A stretch of DNA of 64,000 nucleotides from positions 40,889,947 to 40,953,946 of the forward strand of contig NC_068365.1 of NCBI RefSeq assembly GCF_020536995.1, written 5' to 3'. This stretch comes from Dreissena polymorpha. Its lineage: Eukaryota > Mollusca > Bivalvia > Myida > Dreissenidae. The position numbers and the translations under genes are program-made. The notes under the pieces were generated by a model. That model ran no database searches. It saw nothing but the letters and a program-made list of their open reading frames with translations, and was not told the origin of the DNA. This document shows, one piece after another, positions 1 to 13,400 of the stretch; the first letter of the stretch is position 1, and each line of letters opens with the position of its first letter.

Positions 1-938
1 TGTGCTCGTTTGAGCTGATATGCTACCCATCGACAATACACATGCAAAAGTAAAGTTAGCCAAAAGCAAGAGCTTATTGATATTTTGTGATCTATATTAT
101 TTTCAAATACGCTGAGAAGACCTACGTGGTAATCATCACGCTGCCAACATCGTTATTATACTAATTACTACACATATTCGGTTTAATTGTTGTACATACT
201 TCAAATAACATGATTCAGACACTTCATGTGGTACTAATCGCATTTATAATGCTAACAGCAAATAAACACTAATTTTACGAACTGTTTATTGTGTCATTCG
301 ATTTTTTTTTAACTTTTCCATAACTAATAATTAAGTCATAACTATAACCAATTTTAAGGTCAATTTTAAACAAATTGAGTTTTCTCGTATAAGTGATAAA
401 ACGCGTTTTAATATGATGCTTTGTGGTTGTTGTTTTTATTTATTTCAAAATCATGAGACTGTACAATCCATGAATAAACAAAGTAAGGTTTAAACTAACA
501 GCTGTTCTATATATCAATATCTCGCATAGAGTTAAACAATGCAAGTATGTTTGAGTTATTTATTTACAATCATATTCTTCATTAATAAAGTCTTTTTTAC
601 TAACTCAATAACCCTGTGAAATGAAACATACGAATTTCGGTTATATTTTAACAAAACAAACTGAATACTATTTCATGTGTTCCCGATTGCGTATAATCTC
701 GATTTAACACAATTTTCCACGCAAATTAAATTTAGAATACTTAATACGCGCAACTAAATATTGATTCTAAAGTCACTTAATTATGCCAATAAAGTGTCAA
801 AATGTAAATTTAAACTATTAAAATATAATATAATATCATAAAATGCATTTGTTATTACGAACCCATTTAGTTCAATTACAATTAACATCAGCTTAGTGGT
901 TAAGTTTTAAATAATTAATACAAGCTAAAGCAACGTAC
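1..938. other. AT-rich DNA, probable first intron
   Basis: This stretch follows the splice donor of the minus-strand exon at 939-1062, so it should be intron of that gene. It is AT-rich, and I see no second exon, RNA gene or clear repeat in it. The remaining exons would lie beyond the left edge. Confidence 0.5.
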
Positions 939-1062
939 CATGCTCAGCAAGTTTCTCCAGAATTCGTTCTCTCCGCAGATTTTGTGCGGGCTCTTCCGCG
1001 AGCTTGCATTCCGCAAGGACAGCGAATAGAGCGAGTTCCAAACCCGCCAGAGTAATCTTCAT
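939..1062 (-). CDS. First coding exon of a secreted protein, function unknown
   Basis: The ATG at 1062 opens a 41-codon frame starting MKITLAGLELALFAVLAECK, a typical signal peptide: a Lys, then a hydrophobic core, with a cleavage site likely near Ala-Glu-Cys. The mature part that can be seen (LAEEPAQNLRRERILEKLAE) is charged and probably helical. The exon ends in phase 1 at a strong donor, CATG|GTACGT, whose GT is at 938-937. A TATA box sits about 56 bases upstream of the ATG and the start context is AAAACCATGA. A short secreted peptide or the head of a larger extracellular protein both fit. I do not recognise the family. The start choice is firm because the promoter, Kozak context, signal peptide and donor agree. 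Confidence 0.72.
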
Positions 1063-1117
1063 GGTTTTTGTTTCAAATCTCAACCAAGAGTGATGACAAC
1101 GGGTGAAAGGTGCCCAA

Positions 1118-1123
1118 TTTATA
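1118..1123 (-). promoter_or_regulatory. TATA box of the secreted-protein gene
   Basis: TATAAA read on the minus strand, within GGGCTATAAATTGGG. It lies 56 bases upstream of the ATG at 1062, so a start site about 30 bases downstream would give a 5' leader of roughly 30 nt. No other core element is clear. Confidence 0.6.
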
Positions 1124-1129
1124 GCCCTC

Positions 1130-3087
1130 CAGGCAGGAGTGCGGGTGTTATGTTTATTCAAATACAAGTATTTTTTGAGCGTTTTGATGATTTTCTGTTC
1201 ACCCATGTCAATATTAGATTTCAAAATACTTGGACCTGACAGAGGCCCGACATGGATTACACTTCGAAATAAAAAAATGTTTGTAAGCATGCCGTATGCA
1301 AAAGTACTGTAAACATTATAAATTCTCGTTTCGCAAAATTATTTCAAAGAAGTGCAGTATTATGTATTTACTGGTATTCTCAGGAACGAATACGAACGCA
1401 ATGAACCTGTGCCTCTCGTTAAGTGCATATCAGATTAAGCCCAATTTGCATCTCCTAAACTATACTTTAAGTATTTAGAGTGTTTCGTCTTCTCTCATCA
1501 TATGCACGTGCGAGCCTAAAGCATATGATTTAATTGAGACGCGTGTTACAGGCACGAGACTTCAAATAAGATGATTGCATGTTTTATCAGACCTGACAAA
1601 TAAATTATGTTATAACATTTAAGGTCATATACCTCTATCTATGATCAAGGAAGACAGTTGTCTGTTCATTTCCTTGGGTCGTACACTGTTAAACCAAATT
1701 AACTTGGAAACGTGCCAATATGTTTTACGAAAGCCGTTGAAGACGGATATATTGTTGACACAGCCCAAAATCCCCTACCTATGGATCCTTGAGGCCGTTG
1801 GCAAGTAATATACATTTTACACTTTAGCACGTAGTAATATGCCATCACATTCCAATAAACATGTATGAGTTTGTTACTTTTATACACTTAATTATAGTAT
1901 TTGCCGGGAAAGAAAACCATATAGGAAGTATCAAGTAAATGAATGCAAAAGTGTAATCAAACTAAACACTTGTTTGCGTACATATAACTTGAACTACATT
2001 AAGCACTGTTATATGCATCCTAATATCAGTCATATGGCATATTATGTATGTAGCATACGTCTGTTATCAAAAATTGAACTATATGGTATTTAAGTATTTC
2101 ATTTAGACGCAGTTGTCTTTCCACACATTCTAATCACACATGTATGACTACTTGCGTTTCTTAATTGGACAATCTGACCTGTACTTTACGACAGAAAATT
2201 TAAGTCAGACTAATATATAACGGAGCCGGTCGATGTCTAATCTATATAAATGAACTTGACGCTCAAATGGATTAGATTTAGGGATCACAACCAATTTAAG
2301 TCAGACTAATAGCCGGCCGATGTCTGATCTATATCAGATAACTTTACGCTCAAATAGATAAGAAAGGGATCACCACAGCAGGTTGCTAATACACAGTGTA
2401 GACTTCCGCTGTTTTATTCTTGGAACACGTTTGTTTCGAAAGCATGGCCAAAATAATATGGAATCCAATTTTGAAATAAAAAATCGTCTGAAAATAGCGC
2501 CGTTGACTTGTTAATTGAAGAGTATAGATGACATCAAAGAAGTGATTTTCTAGACACCTGGAGACAACTGAGAACGACACATACAATTAAGTAAATAATA
2601 AAACAACTAATAAGCATCCTATGGAGGCAGATGATATCTTACTTAAAAGTCAACAGATAAGTTGAGGCTAAAAATCATATTTTATAAAGTAATATAATTG
2701 CATCTCTGTCCAATTAGATGTCATGCAACGAATGTTTATTTCAAATGTAGTATGTGCTGTGATAGAAACCAACTTTGCGCATAAATTATTAAGTTATTTA
2801 ATAACGTGCCTTGAACGTTTTCTCGTCTGTGAGAGTTTAAACGTGTATTATACTGTGAAAAGCACCCATGGAACTTCACCGATGTTATTTCTATTTAATT
2901 TTAGTAATTTACACTATTTCAATTTAGAACGTTTTTTTTAATAATTTTATTTGATTTTGTATGTTTGTTACAATAATATATTTAAAAAGAAAATTAATAC
3001 ATTTAATTAACTAAAAAAAGCTAAAAGGTTGAACACAAAATAAGTAAATAAATTATTAAATACATCAAACAATGAATAATGAATAAA
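1130..3087. other. AT-rich region without a supported gene
   Basis: Open frames here are short and have no splice, promoter or family signal. Two partly similar blocks near 2205-2260 and 2300-2345 share a motif with GCCGGTCGATGTCTAATC-like sequence, a small local duplication. Confidence 0.5.
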
Positions 3088-3118
<31 letters not shown>

Positions 3119-3960
3119 ATGGGAGGGAGGAAGGGACGGAGGGACGGAGGGAGGGAGGGAGGGAGGGAAGGAGGGAGGGAGGGAGGGAGGGAGGGAGGGA
3201 GGGAGGAAGTAAGGAATGGAGGGAGGGAGGGAGGATGTGAGTGGGAGGGAGGGACGGAGGGAAGGACGGACGGAGGGAGGGACGGAGGGAGGAACGGAGG
3301 GAGGAACGGAGGGAGGAACGGAGGGAGGGAGGGAGGGAGGGAGGGAGGGAGGGAGGGAGGGAGGGATGGAGGGAGGGAGGGAGGGAGGGAGGGAGGGAGG
3401 GAGGGAGGGAGGATGGGAGGGAGGATGGAAGGAAGGTTGGATCGATGGATGGATGGATGGATAAATGGATGGATGGATAGATGGATGGAAGAACAAACGA
3501 ACGAACTCATGAACAAACGAACGAACCAATGAACAAACGCACGAACGCACAAAGTAACGAAAAAAAACGGACGGACGAAGGGATGGAAAGATTAATGAAT
3601 GAATGAACGAATAATTAAAAAATAAAAACAAAAAACAAAACAAAAATGTTTTAAACAAAAATACATAAATGAATGAATAAATGCATGAACGAACGAACGA
3701 ATGAATGATCGAACGAACGAACGAACGAACGAACAAACGAAAAAAAGAATTAACCAAAGAACAAACCAAAAAAGAACGAAATAACAAAAGAACAAACAAA
3801 CGAACAAACAAACGAACGATCCGATGAACGAACCAAAGAACGAACGAACCAACCAACCAACAAACAATAAACAAACGCACGAACGCACAAACGAACAAAC
3901 AAACGGATGGACGAACTGACGGACGGATGGAAGGATAAATGAATGAATTAATTAATAATT
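3088..3960. repeat. Compound tetranucleotide microsatellite tract
   Basis: The motif changes along the tract: (GGCT)n near 3090-3117, (GGGA)n near 3118-3440 with scattered GGAC and GGAT units, (GGAT)n near 3440-3490, then AACG/AATG-type units to about 3940. Both strands give long Pro-Ser or Gly-Arg reading frames, but these are products of a 4-bp period read in triplets and are not genes. Confidence 0.95.
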
Positions 3961-5853
3961 AGATAAATAGATGGGTAAATAATTAATAAAAAAAAAATTA
4001 CGTTCATACTTTTTGTTTGTTATTATTTTTGCTATTGCATACTTAAATATAATTTAACTACATGTTTCAACAAATGCATAGTGTTTTTCAATATTATGAA
4101 TCAATTGTACATTTCACAGGTATTACAAATAAACCACGCGGTAACAAGATAGATTCACTTTAGCATTTATTATATTCAATCTTAAAATGTTCTAAATTCC
4201 TTGAAAAAAATAAATATTTGCATTCCATATTTCACATATTTATTAAGTTCGAGACCTAAAAGGACGTTTTCTTCGTTATTTTCAATAAATAATCGAGAGA
4301 TCGAGATACCGTGACCTAATCCCTTTTCCTTCGTTATCTATAAATAAACTATTTATTTCTAGAACTTTTATCCAGGTTATCTACAGGCTAACCCCATACC
4401 AAATGGTATGATGGTAATACCATTGCCCGTCCGTACAGGCTAACTCCGTTAACCTAAGACCTGTTGAACAGACTAACTCGAGCTGTATCGGGTGGTGTTC
4501 GTGTGTCGTATGAATAGATATATTCGCAGGAAATTCAAATAGAATTAATTGTGGTCACAAATAAATAAAAACGAGCATTTTGTATCTACAAAAATCTATG
4601 TAATCATACCACATCTTGCGTTGAAATTGTGGCTATACCTATATGAAACACTGATTGTTTAGGTGTTAATTTTATTTGACGAAATACTTTACAAAATTTT
4701 CGTTGATTTTGAGTGTTATAGAGACTTTTATAGCCCATTAATTGATGTAATTAGCTCGATAAATGTGTACATATTTGGTCTATGTCTGTAATACAATTGA
4801 ATATATTTAAAAAAACATTATTATGATCTCAGTTCCATATATACCGGTAATTTACATTCAAGAATAAAATTAAACTCATTTTCGAGTTTACAACCAATAA
4901 ATAAACTTTCTTTGAGCTAATGGAATAGACACAGGTCTAGCCATCTACCTGTCTCAATATTTAATCTATATGATAAAATGCATACTTTTGATAAACTTAA
5001 TCGAAACTTTTTTACATGTCAGACAAATATTCAGGTATGGCTGAAATTGAAAAACAGCACTATGTTGACAAAATGTGCCTTCTTTATGCAACAACAGGAT
5101 TAAATACAAAAAGGAACAAAAACAATCCTGCTGATAAATTAAAAATATTAATTTTTAGCAGTTTAAAAGTAACCTATTAAACGTACTTAATGAATAAAAT
5201 GTGTAAAAAGGCGACTGTATGTAACTAAGAATAACACACAGATTGCATGAAACAGGAATTAAGGACAATTAATTTTAACAAAATGTACATAATTAGTATA
5301 AAAATGCACTTTTCACCCGCAATCTAATCTCAACTACCTATTTGGAACAATATACAGCCAAAATGGGCCGGGCTAACTCTGCTTTTCACCAATTTTAGCC
5401 AACGACTGCAAGTTGAAACATTTTGTTTAAAAAATTTATATTTGGCTGCATACTTTTTCTTCATTTAAACCCATTTATCATAAAATAGCAAAAGTTACAA
5501 GATTGTTTAATATATATTGATGCAAATTTGGCTAAAGAAAGGAAAGCCTCGAAGGGCATTGTTCACAGATTGTCAAAATGACACCATATGGCATAGACTG
5601 ATGATGGAAATAAAGTTTAGTTTATGAATAGTGATCATTTGAAATTGATAAAATTATAAAGTGTTACACACTCGAAACTAGTGTTACGCACTCGAAACGA
5701 TTGAATATGTTGGAATAGCTTGTTTCTGTTAATTCCGTTAAAATTTGTAGAGTAGCTAGTTTCTGATTATTCGTTTAAATTGTGTAACAACAGTACACGC
5801 ACATCACTTATATAAATAAAGTATCAAAAGCAGACTTTGTATAGCAGTCCGGA
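3961..5853. other. AT-rich region without a supported gene
   Basis: I see no coding exon or RNA gene. Near 4395-4430 there is a short palindromic patch around ACCAAATGGT and GGTAATACC. Otherwise featureless. Confidence 0.5.
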
Positions 5854-5937
5854 TTGCCGAGTGGTAACAGCAATAACTGTTTAATCAATATAATGACATA
5901 CAATGGTTCGAGTCCCGATAACGGCAAACGTTGTTCT
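5854..5937 (+). other. tRNA-like (Leu/Ser type) pseudogene or short-element head
   Basis: It begins TTGCCGAGTGGT, the A-box form of class II tRNAs, and has a good B-box GGTTCGAGTCC at 5905-5915. TTGCCG at the start pairs with CGGCAA at the end. The acceptor, D and T stems cannot be folded as in a working tRNA, so this is more likely a decayed tRNA or the head of a tRNA-derived short element. No poly(A) tail or target duplication was found. Confidence 0.35.
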
Positions 5938-6140
5938 TAATACTTTAAATTCTATTCATGTGATTATATTAACTTAACGCCTTAATATTTAAGAATATAT
6001 ATATATAATGAAACAAAGGCAGTCTTATTTTGAGGATGACACAATAAAATTCATAATTTAAAGTGTATAAGGTAAGATTAAAATTGTAAACCTTATTAGT
6101 TGTAACTATTAACACAATTAACAGTCATATAGAAAGTTAA

Positions 6141-6291
6141 CTAATCATCATAATGTTCTTTGGCCATGGCTGATGTCATCGTCGAAAGCTTGGTGCACCC
6201 TCCCTCATGGCAGCCACTGGCATTCGAAGCAATGGTTTTATGAAAAACTCCATGTACTTTTTTGTGTTCAGAAAGACTTGCTTGACGGCGT
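6141..6291 (-). CDS. Possible 3'-terminal coding exon, unknown product
   Basis: A good acceptor (ACTTTTTCAG, with the exon starting at 6291) is followed by two frames that both stay open. One runs RRQASLSEHKK through KEHYDD to a TAG at 6143-6141. The other reads DAVKQVFLNTKKYMEFFIKP and stops near 6175. I cannot choose between them and recognise neither. A further weak coding-like stretch lies on the same strand near 6644-6770 (reading SLKDSPLLLTRPSPQQPTH), which could be an upstream exon, but its donor is poor. Confidence 0.25.
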
Positions 6292-6299
6292 CTGAAAAA

Positions 6300-7403
6300 G
6301 TACAAGTTTAGGTTTATAATTATATAATCATTTAAATACATGTGCTTAAATATCCCAAGAATTTTAATTTATAAAAACATAATATTCGCTTACTTTTTCA
6401 TGGACAAGTATCATTGATAACTTTTCATATATACAGTGCTATTTAATTTTTATGATTGTTTTTAAAACCTCAAAATTATGGCAGTTTAATTCATATAGTC
6501 ACCAGAATAACACATTTTTTAAATTATCTGCACAAAGTATTGCACTACTGCTGACTAGTACTTTATGTTGTTATAAAAGTGTACTTTTTACGTAATACAA
6601 ACAGCATGTTAACAACCAAAGAAAAAACTTCAGGAATAGTACGTAACCTGGAACTATCGTGTGTGGTCTGTCAGAAGACAACCTTGCCGATATCCCACGG
6701 CACTAGAAATGTGGGTTGGCTGTTGAGGGCTGGGTCTTGTCAACAATAGTGGTGAATCTTTCAATGAAACAACGAAACACACATATTCTTAATTCGTACA
6801 AATAAATTTAAACTGTATACACATCCAATTTAAGCGAGTGTACAAGTAACAAAAACAGCAAAGTATGAACGCGCGGTAAAAACTACCTCGCAAATATATA
6901 TAACGAATCGATAATTCAAAGTATTCATGTACCATCACGTCATTTACGAACAAATCTTCATGTGCGTAAAAAGTTAAAGTTAATTATATATTATAATCAA
7001 CAAATACTAACTTGAACTTTAATGAAGATCTCCGCAACAAAACGCAAGACGCAATGTTTGTGTTCGAACGCCTCATTTGACTTGGCTGCCGGAAAATATC
7101 CTTAACCGAACGAAATTATCGTTTTTGAACGAAAACATTTACAACCACAACGGGCCGTTGTCGGCTCGCTATCGGCAAAAACAAGCACAAGTTGCATATT
7201 AATTATTGACCATATTTATGTTTTATGGTACGAGTATATGTATTAAGTAATAAGTCATTAAACACGTTGCCTGTAAAATTACTTTTTTGGTAGTTACATA
7301 TATCGGGCTCCGAAACGGATTAACATCGGATAGACATCGTGCCGATTTTCCGATATACCGTTTTGCTACCGATATCAATCCGATAGTGGTGTGCTGGCTG
7401 GGC
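6300..7403. other. No firm gene; possible repeat rich in ATCGG motifs
   Basis: The stretch 7150-7400 is rich in CCGATA/TATCGG words, partly in inverted pairs (for example near 7345-7390), and looks like a decayed repeat beside the minisatellite. Apart from the weak coding-like patch near 6644-6770, nothing is supported. Confidence 0.4.
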
Positions 7404-10400
7404 AGATACTGAGTACTCACTAGATACTGAGCAGACACTGGACACTGAGTAGTCACTAGATACTGAGTAGTCACTAGATACTGAGTAGTCAATGGACACT
7501 GAGTAGTCACTTGATAATGAGTAGTCACTAGATACTATGTAATCACTGGATACTGAGTAGTAACTAGAAACTGAGTAGTCACTAGAAACTGACCAGACAC
7601 TGGACACTGAGTAGTCACTAGATACTGAGTAGTCACTAGATACTGAGTAATCACTAGATTCAAAATAGTCACTAGCTACTGAGTACTCACTGGATACTGA
7701 GTAGTCACTGGATACTGAATAGTCACTGGATACTGAGTAGTCACTGGACACTGTGTAGTCACTGGACACTGAGTACAAACTGGACACTGAGTAGTCATTC
7801 GATACTGAGTAGTCACTGGACACTGTGTAGTCACTGGACACTGAGTACAAACTGGACACTGAGTAGTCATTCGATACTGAGTAGTCACTGGATACTGAAT
7901 AGTCACTGGACACAGAGTAGTCACTAGATACTGAGTAGTCACTGGACACTGAATAGTCACTAGATACTGAATAGTCACTGGATACTGAGTAGTCACTGGA
8001 CACTGTATAGTCACTGGACACTGAGTAGTCACTGGACACTGAAATTTCACTGGACACTAAGTAGCCACTAGATACTGAGTAGTCACTGAACACTGAGTAG
8101 TCACTGGACACTGAGTAGTCACTGGATACTGAGTAGTCAATGAGCACTGAATAGTCACTGGACACTGAATAGTCACTGGACACTGATCAGTCACTAGATA
8201 CTGTGTAGTCACTGGACACTGAGTAGTCACTGGATACTGAATATTCACTAGATACTGAGTAGTCACTGGATACTGAGTAGTCACTGGACACTGAGTAGTC
8301 ACTGGATACTGAGTAGTCACTGGATTCTGAATAGTCACTGGATACTGATCAGTCACTGGATACTGAGTAGTCACTAGATACTGAGTAGTCACTAGATACT
8401 GAGTAGTCACTGGACACTGAGTAGTCACTGGACGCTGAAAAGTCAATGGACACTGAGTAGTCACTGGATACTGAGTAGTCACTGGACACTGAGTAGTCAC
8501 TGGACACTGAATAGTCACTGGACACTGAGTAGTCACTGGACGTTGAGTAGTCACTGGAAACTGTGAAGTCACTGGATACTGAGTAGTCACTGGATGCCGA
8601 GTAGTCACTGGACATTGAGTAGTCACTGGACACTGAGTAATCATTAGATACTGAGTAGTCACTGGACACTGAGTAATCACTAGATACTGAGTAGTCACTG
8701 GATACTTAGTAGTCACTTGATACTGAATAGTCACTGGATACTGTGTAGTCACTGGATACTGATTAGTCACTGGACACTGAGTAGTCACTGGATACTGAGT
8801 AATCACTGGACACTGAGTAATCACTAGATACTGAGTAGTCACTAGATATTGAGTAGTCACTGGATACTGAGTAGTCACTAGATATTGAGTAGTCACTAGA
8901 TACTGACCAGTCACTGGATACTGAGTAGTCACTAGATACTGAGTAGTCACTGGACACTGAGTAATCACTGTATACTAAGAAGTCACTGGATATTGAGTAG
9001 TCACTGGAAACCGAGTAGTCACTAGATACTGAGTAGTCACTAGATACTTAGTAGTCACTGGATACTGACCAGTCACTGGATACTGACCATTCACTGGATA
9101 CTGAGTAGTCACTGGATACTGAGTAGTCACTAGATACTGATCAGTCACTGGATACTGAATAGTCACTGGGTTTTGAGTAGTCACTGGATACTGAGTAGTC
9201 ACTAGATACTGTACCAGTCACTAGATACTGTATAGTCACTAGATACTCCCCAGTCTGGATTCTAAATAGGTACTGGACACTGAGTAGTCACAGGACGCTG
9301 AATAGTCCATGGACACTGAGAAGTCACTGGACACTGAGTAGTCACTGGACGCTGAGTACTCACTGGACACTGACAGTCACTGGATACTGAGTAGTCACTG
9401 GATGCCGAGTAGTCACTGGACACTGAGTAGTCACTAGATACTGAGTAGTCACTAGATATTGAGTAGTCACTGGATACTGAGTAGTCACTAGATATTGAGT
9501 AGTCACTAGATACTGACCAGTCACTGGAAACTGAGTAGTCACTGGGCACTGAATAGTCACTGGATACTGAGTAGTCACTGGGCAGTGTGTAGTCACTGGA
9601 TACTGAGTAGTCACTAGATACTGAATATTCACTAGATACTGAGTAGTCACTGGATACTGAGTAGTAACTTGACACTGAATTCTCACTGGACACTGAATAG
9701 TCACTATACACTGTGTAGTCACTGGACACTGAGTAGTCACTGGATACTGAGTAGTCACTGGATACTGAGTAGTCACTGGATACTGAATAGTCACTGGATA
9801 CTGAGTAGTCACTGGATACTGAATAGTCACTGGATACTGAGTAGTCACTAGATACTGAGTAATCACTGTATACTGAGTAGTCACTGGACACTGAGTAGTC
9901 ACTGGACACTGAATAGTCACTGGACACTGAGTAGTCACTGGACGTTGAGTAGTCACTGGAAACTGTGAAGTCACTGGATACTGAGTAGTCACTGGATGCC
10001 GAGTAGTCACTGGACATTGAGTAGTCACTGGACACTGAGTAATCATTAGATACTGAGTAGTCACTGGACACTGAGTAATCACTAGATACTGAGAAGTCAC
10101 TAGATACTGAGTAGTCACTGGATACTTAGTAGTCACTTGATACTGAGTAGTCACTGGACACTGAGTAATCACTGTATACTAAGAAGTCACTGGATATTGA
10201 GTAGTCACTGGAAACCGAGTAGTCACTAGATACTGAGTAGTCACTAGATACTTAGTAGTCACTGGATACTAACCAGTCACTGGATACTGAGTAGTCACTG
10301 GATACTGAGTAGTCAATGGATACTGACCAGTCACTGGATACTGACCAGTCACTGGATACTGAGTAGTCACTGGATACTGAGTAGTCACTAGATACTGATC

Positions 10401-13400
10401 AGTCACTGGATACTGAATAGTCACTGGGTTTTGAGTAGTCACTGGATACTGAGTAGTCACTAGATACTGTACCAGTCACTAGATACTGTATAGTCACTAG
10501 ATACTCCCCAGTCTGGATTCTAAATAGGTACTGGACACTGAGTAGTCACAGGACGCTGAATAGTCCATGGACACTGAGAAGTCACTGGACACTGAGTAGT
10601 CACTGGACGCTGAGTACTCACTGGACACTGACAGTCACTGGATACTGAGTAGTCACTGGATGCCGAGTAGTCACTGGACACTGAGTAGTCACTAGATACT
10701 GAGTAGTCACCAGATATTGAGTAGTCACTAGATACTGAATAGTCACTGGATACTGAGTAGTCACTGGGCACTGAATAGTCACTGGATACTGAGTAGTCAC
10801 TGGGCAGTGTGTAGTCACTGGATACTGAGTAGTCACTAGATACTGAATATTCACTAGATACTGAGTAGTCACTGGATACTGAGTAGTAACTTGACACTGA
10901 ATTCTCACTGGACACTGAATAGTCACTATACACTGTGTAGTCACTGGACACTGAGTAGTTACTGGGCACTGAATAGTAACTGGATACTGAGTAGTCACTG
11001 GATACTGAATAGTCACTGGATACTGAGTAGTCACTAGATACTGACCAGTCACTGGATACTGAGTAGTCACTAGATACTGAGTAGTCACTAGATACTGAGT
11101 AGTCACTGTATACTGAGTAGTCACTGGATACTGAGTAGTCACTGGATACTGAGTAGTCACTGGATACTGAGTAGTCACTGTATACTGATCAGTCACTGGA
11201 TACTGAGTAGTCACTGGATACTGAGTAGTCACTGGATACTGAATAGTCACTGGATACTGAGTAGTCACTAGATACTGAGTAGTCACTGGATACTTAGTAG
11301 TCACTGGACACTGTGTAGTCACTGGATACTGTGTAGTCACTGGGTACTGATTAGTCACTGGATACTGAGTAGTCACTGGGCACTGAATTCACGCTGGACA
11401 CTGAATAGTCACTATACACTGTGTAGTCACTGGACACTGAGTAGTCACTGGATCCTGAATAGTCACTGGACACTGAGTAGTCACTGAGCACTGAATAGTC
11501 AAAGGACACTGAGTAGTCACTGGACACTGAGTAGTCACTGGACGCTGAGTAGTCACTGGACACTGTGAAGTCACTGGATACTGAGTAGTCACTGGATGCC
11601 AAGTAGCCACTGGACACTGAATAGTCAAAGGACACTGAGTAGTCAAAGGACACTGAGTAGTCACTGGACACTGAGTAGTCACTGGACACTGAGTAGTCAC
11701 TGGACGTTGAGTAGTCACTGGACACTGAGAAGTCACTGGATACTGAGTAGTCACTGGATACTGAGTAGTCACTAGACACTGAGTAATCACTGTATACTAA
11801 GTAGTCACTGGATACTGAGTAATCACTGTATACTTAGTAGTCACTGGATATTGAGTAGTCACTGAAAACCGAGTAGTCACTAGATACTGAGTAGTCACTA
11901 GATACTTAGTAGTCACTGGATACTGAATAGTCACTGAGTACTGAGTAGTCACTAGATACTGACCAGTCACTGGATACTATGTAGTCACTAGATATTGAGT
12001 AGTCACTGGATACTGAGTAGTCACTAGATATTGATTAGTCACTAGATACTGACCAGTCACTGGATACTGAGTAGTCACTAGATACTGAGTAGTCACTAGA
12101 TACTGACCAGTCACTGGATACTGAGTAGTCACTAGATATTGAGTAGTCACTAGATACTGACCAGTCACTAGATACTGAGTAGTCACTAAATATTGAGTAG
12201 TCACTAGATACTGACCAGTGACTGGGTACTGAGTAGTCACTAGATACTGACCAGTCACTCGATATTGAGTAGTCACTAGATATTGAGTAGTCACTAGATA
12301 CTGAGTAGTCAATAGATATTGAGTAGTCACTGGATACTGAGTAGTCACTAGATACTGAGTAGTCACTAAATATTGAGTAGTCACTAGATACTGACCAGTC
12401 ACTGGGTACTGAGTAGTCACTAGATACTGACCAGTCAATCGATATTGAGTAGTCACTAGATATTGAGTAGTCACTAGATACTGAGTAGTCAATAGATATT
12501 GAGTAGTCACTGGATACTGAGTAGTCACTAGAAACTGAGTAGTCACTGGACACTGAGTAGTCACTGGATACTGAGTAGTCACTAGATACTGAGTAGTCAC
12601 TAGATACTGAGTAGTCACTGAATACTGAGTAGTCACTAGATACTGAGTAGTCACTGTATACTGAGTAGTCAATAGATATTGAGTAGTCACTATATACTGA
12701 GTAGTCACTGGATACTGAGTAGTCACTGGATACTGAGTAGTCACTAGATACTGAGTAGTCACTAGATACTGAGTAGTCACTAGATACTGAGTAGTCACTG
12801 GACACTGAGTAGTCACTTGATACTGAGTAGTCGCTGGATACTTACCAGTCACTGGATACTGAGTAGTCACTATATACTGAGTAGTCACTATATACTGAGT
12901 AGTCACTGGACACTGAGTAGTCACTGGACACTGAGTAGTCACTGGATACTGAGTAGTCACTAGATACTTAGTAGTCGCTGGATACTTACCAGTCACTGGA
13001 TACTGAGTAGTCACTGGATACTGAGTAGTCACTGGATACTGAGTAGTCACTGGATACTGAGTAGTAACTAGATACTGGCCAGTCACTGGATACTGAGCAG
13101 TCACTAGATATTGAGTAGTCACTGGATACTGACCAGTCACTGGATACTGAGTAGTCACTAGATATTTAGTAGTCACTTAATACTTAGTAGTCACTAGATA
13201 TTGAGTAGTCACTGGATACTGACCAGTAACTGGATACTGAGTAGTCACTAGATATTGAGTAGTCACTGGATACTGAGTAGTCACTGGATACTGAGTAGTC
13301 ACTAGATACTGACCAGTCACTGGATACTGAGTAGTCACTAGATATTGAGTAGTCACTAGATACTGAGTAGTCACTAGATACTGACCAGTCACTGGATACT

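Noticed and set aside
3007-3898. Pro/Ser-rich and Gly/Arg-rich long frames
   Set aside because: Tetranucleotide repeats read in triplets; both strands and several frames are open at once.
5854-5937. Functional tRNA-Leu or tRNA-Ser gene
   Set aside because: The boxes are present but the acceptor, D and T stems do not fold properly.
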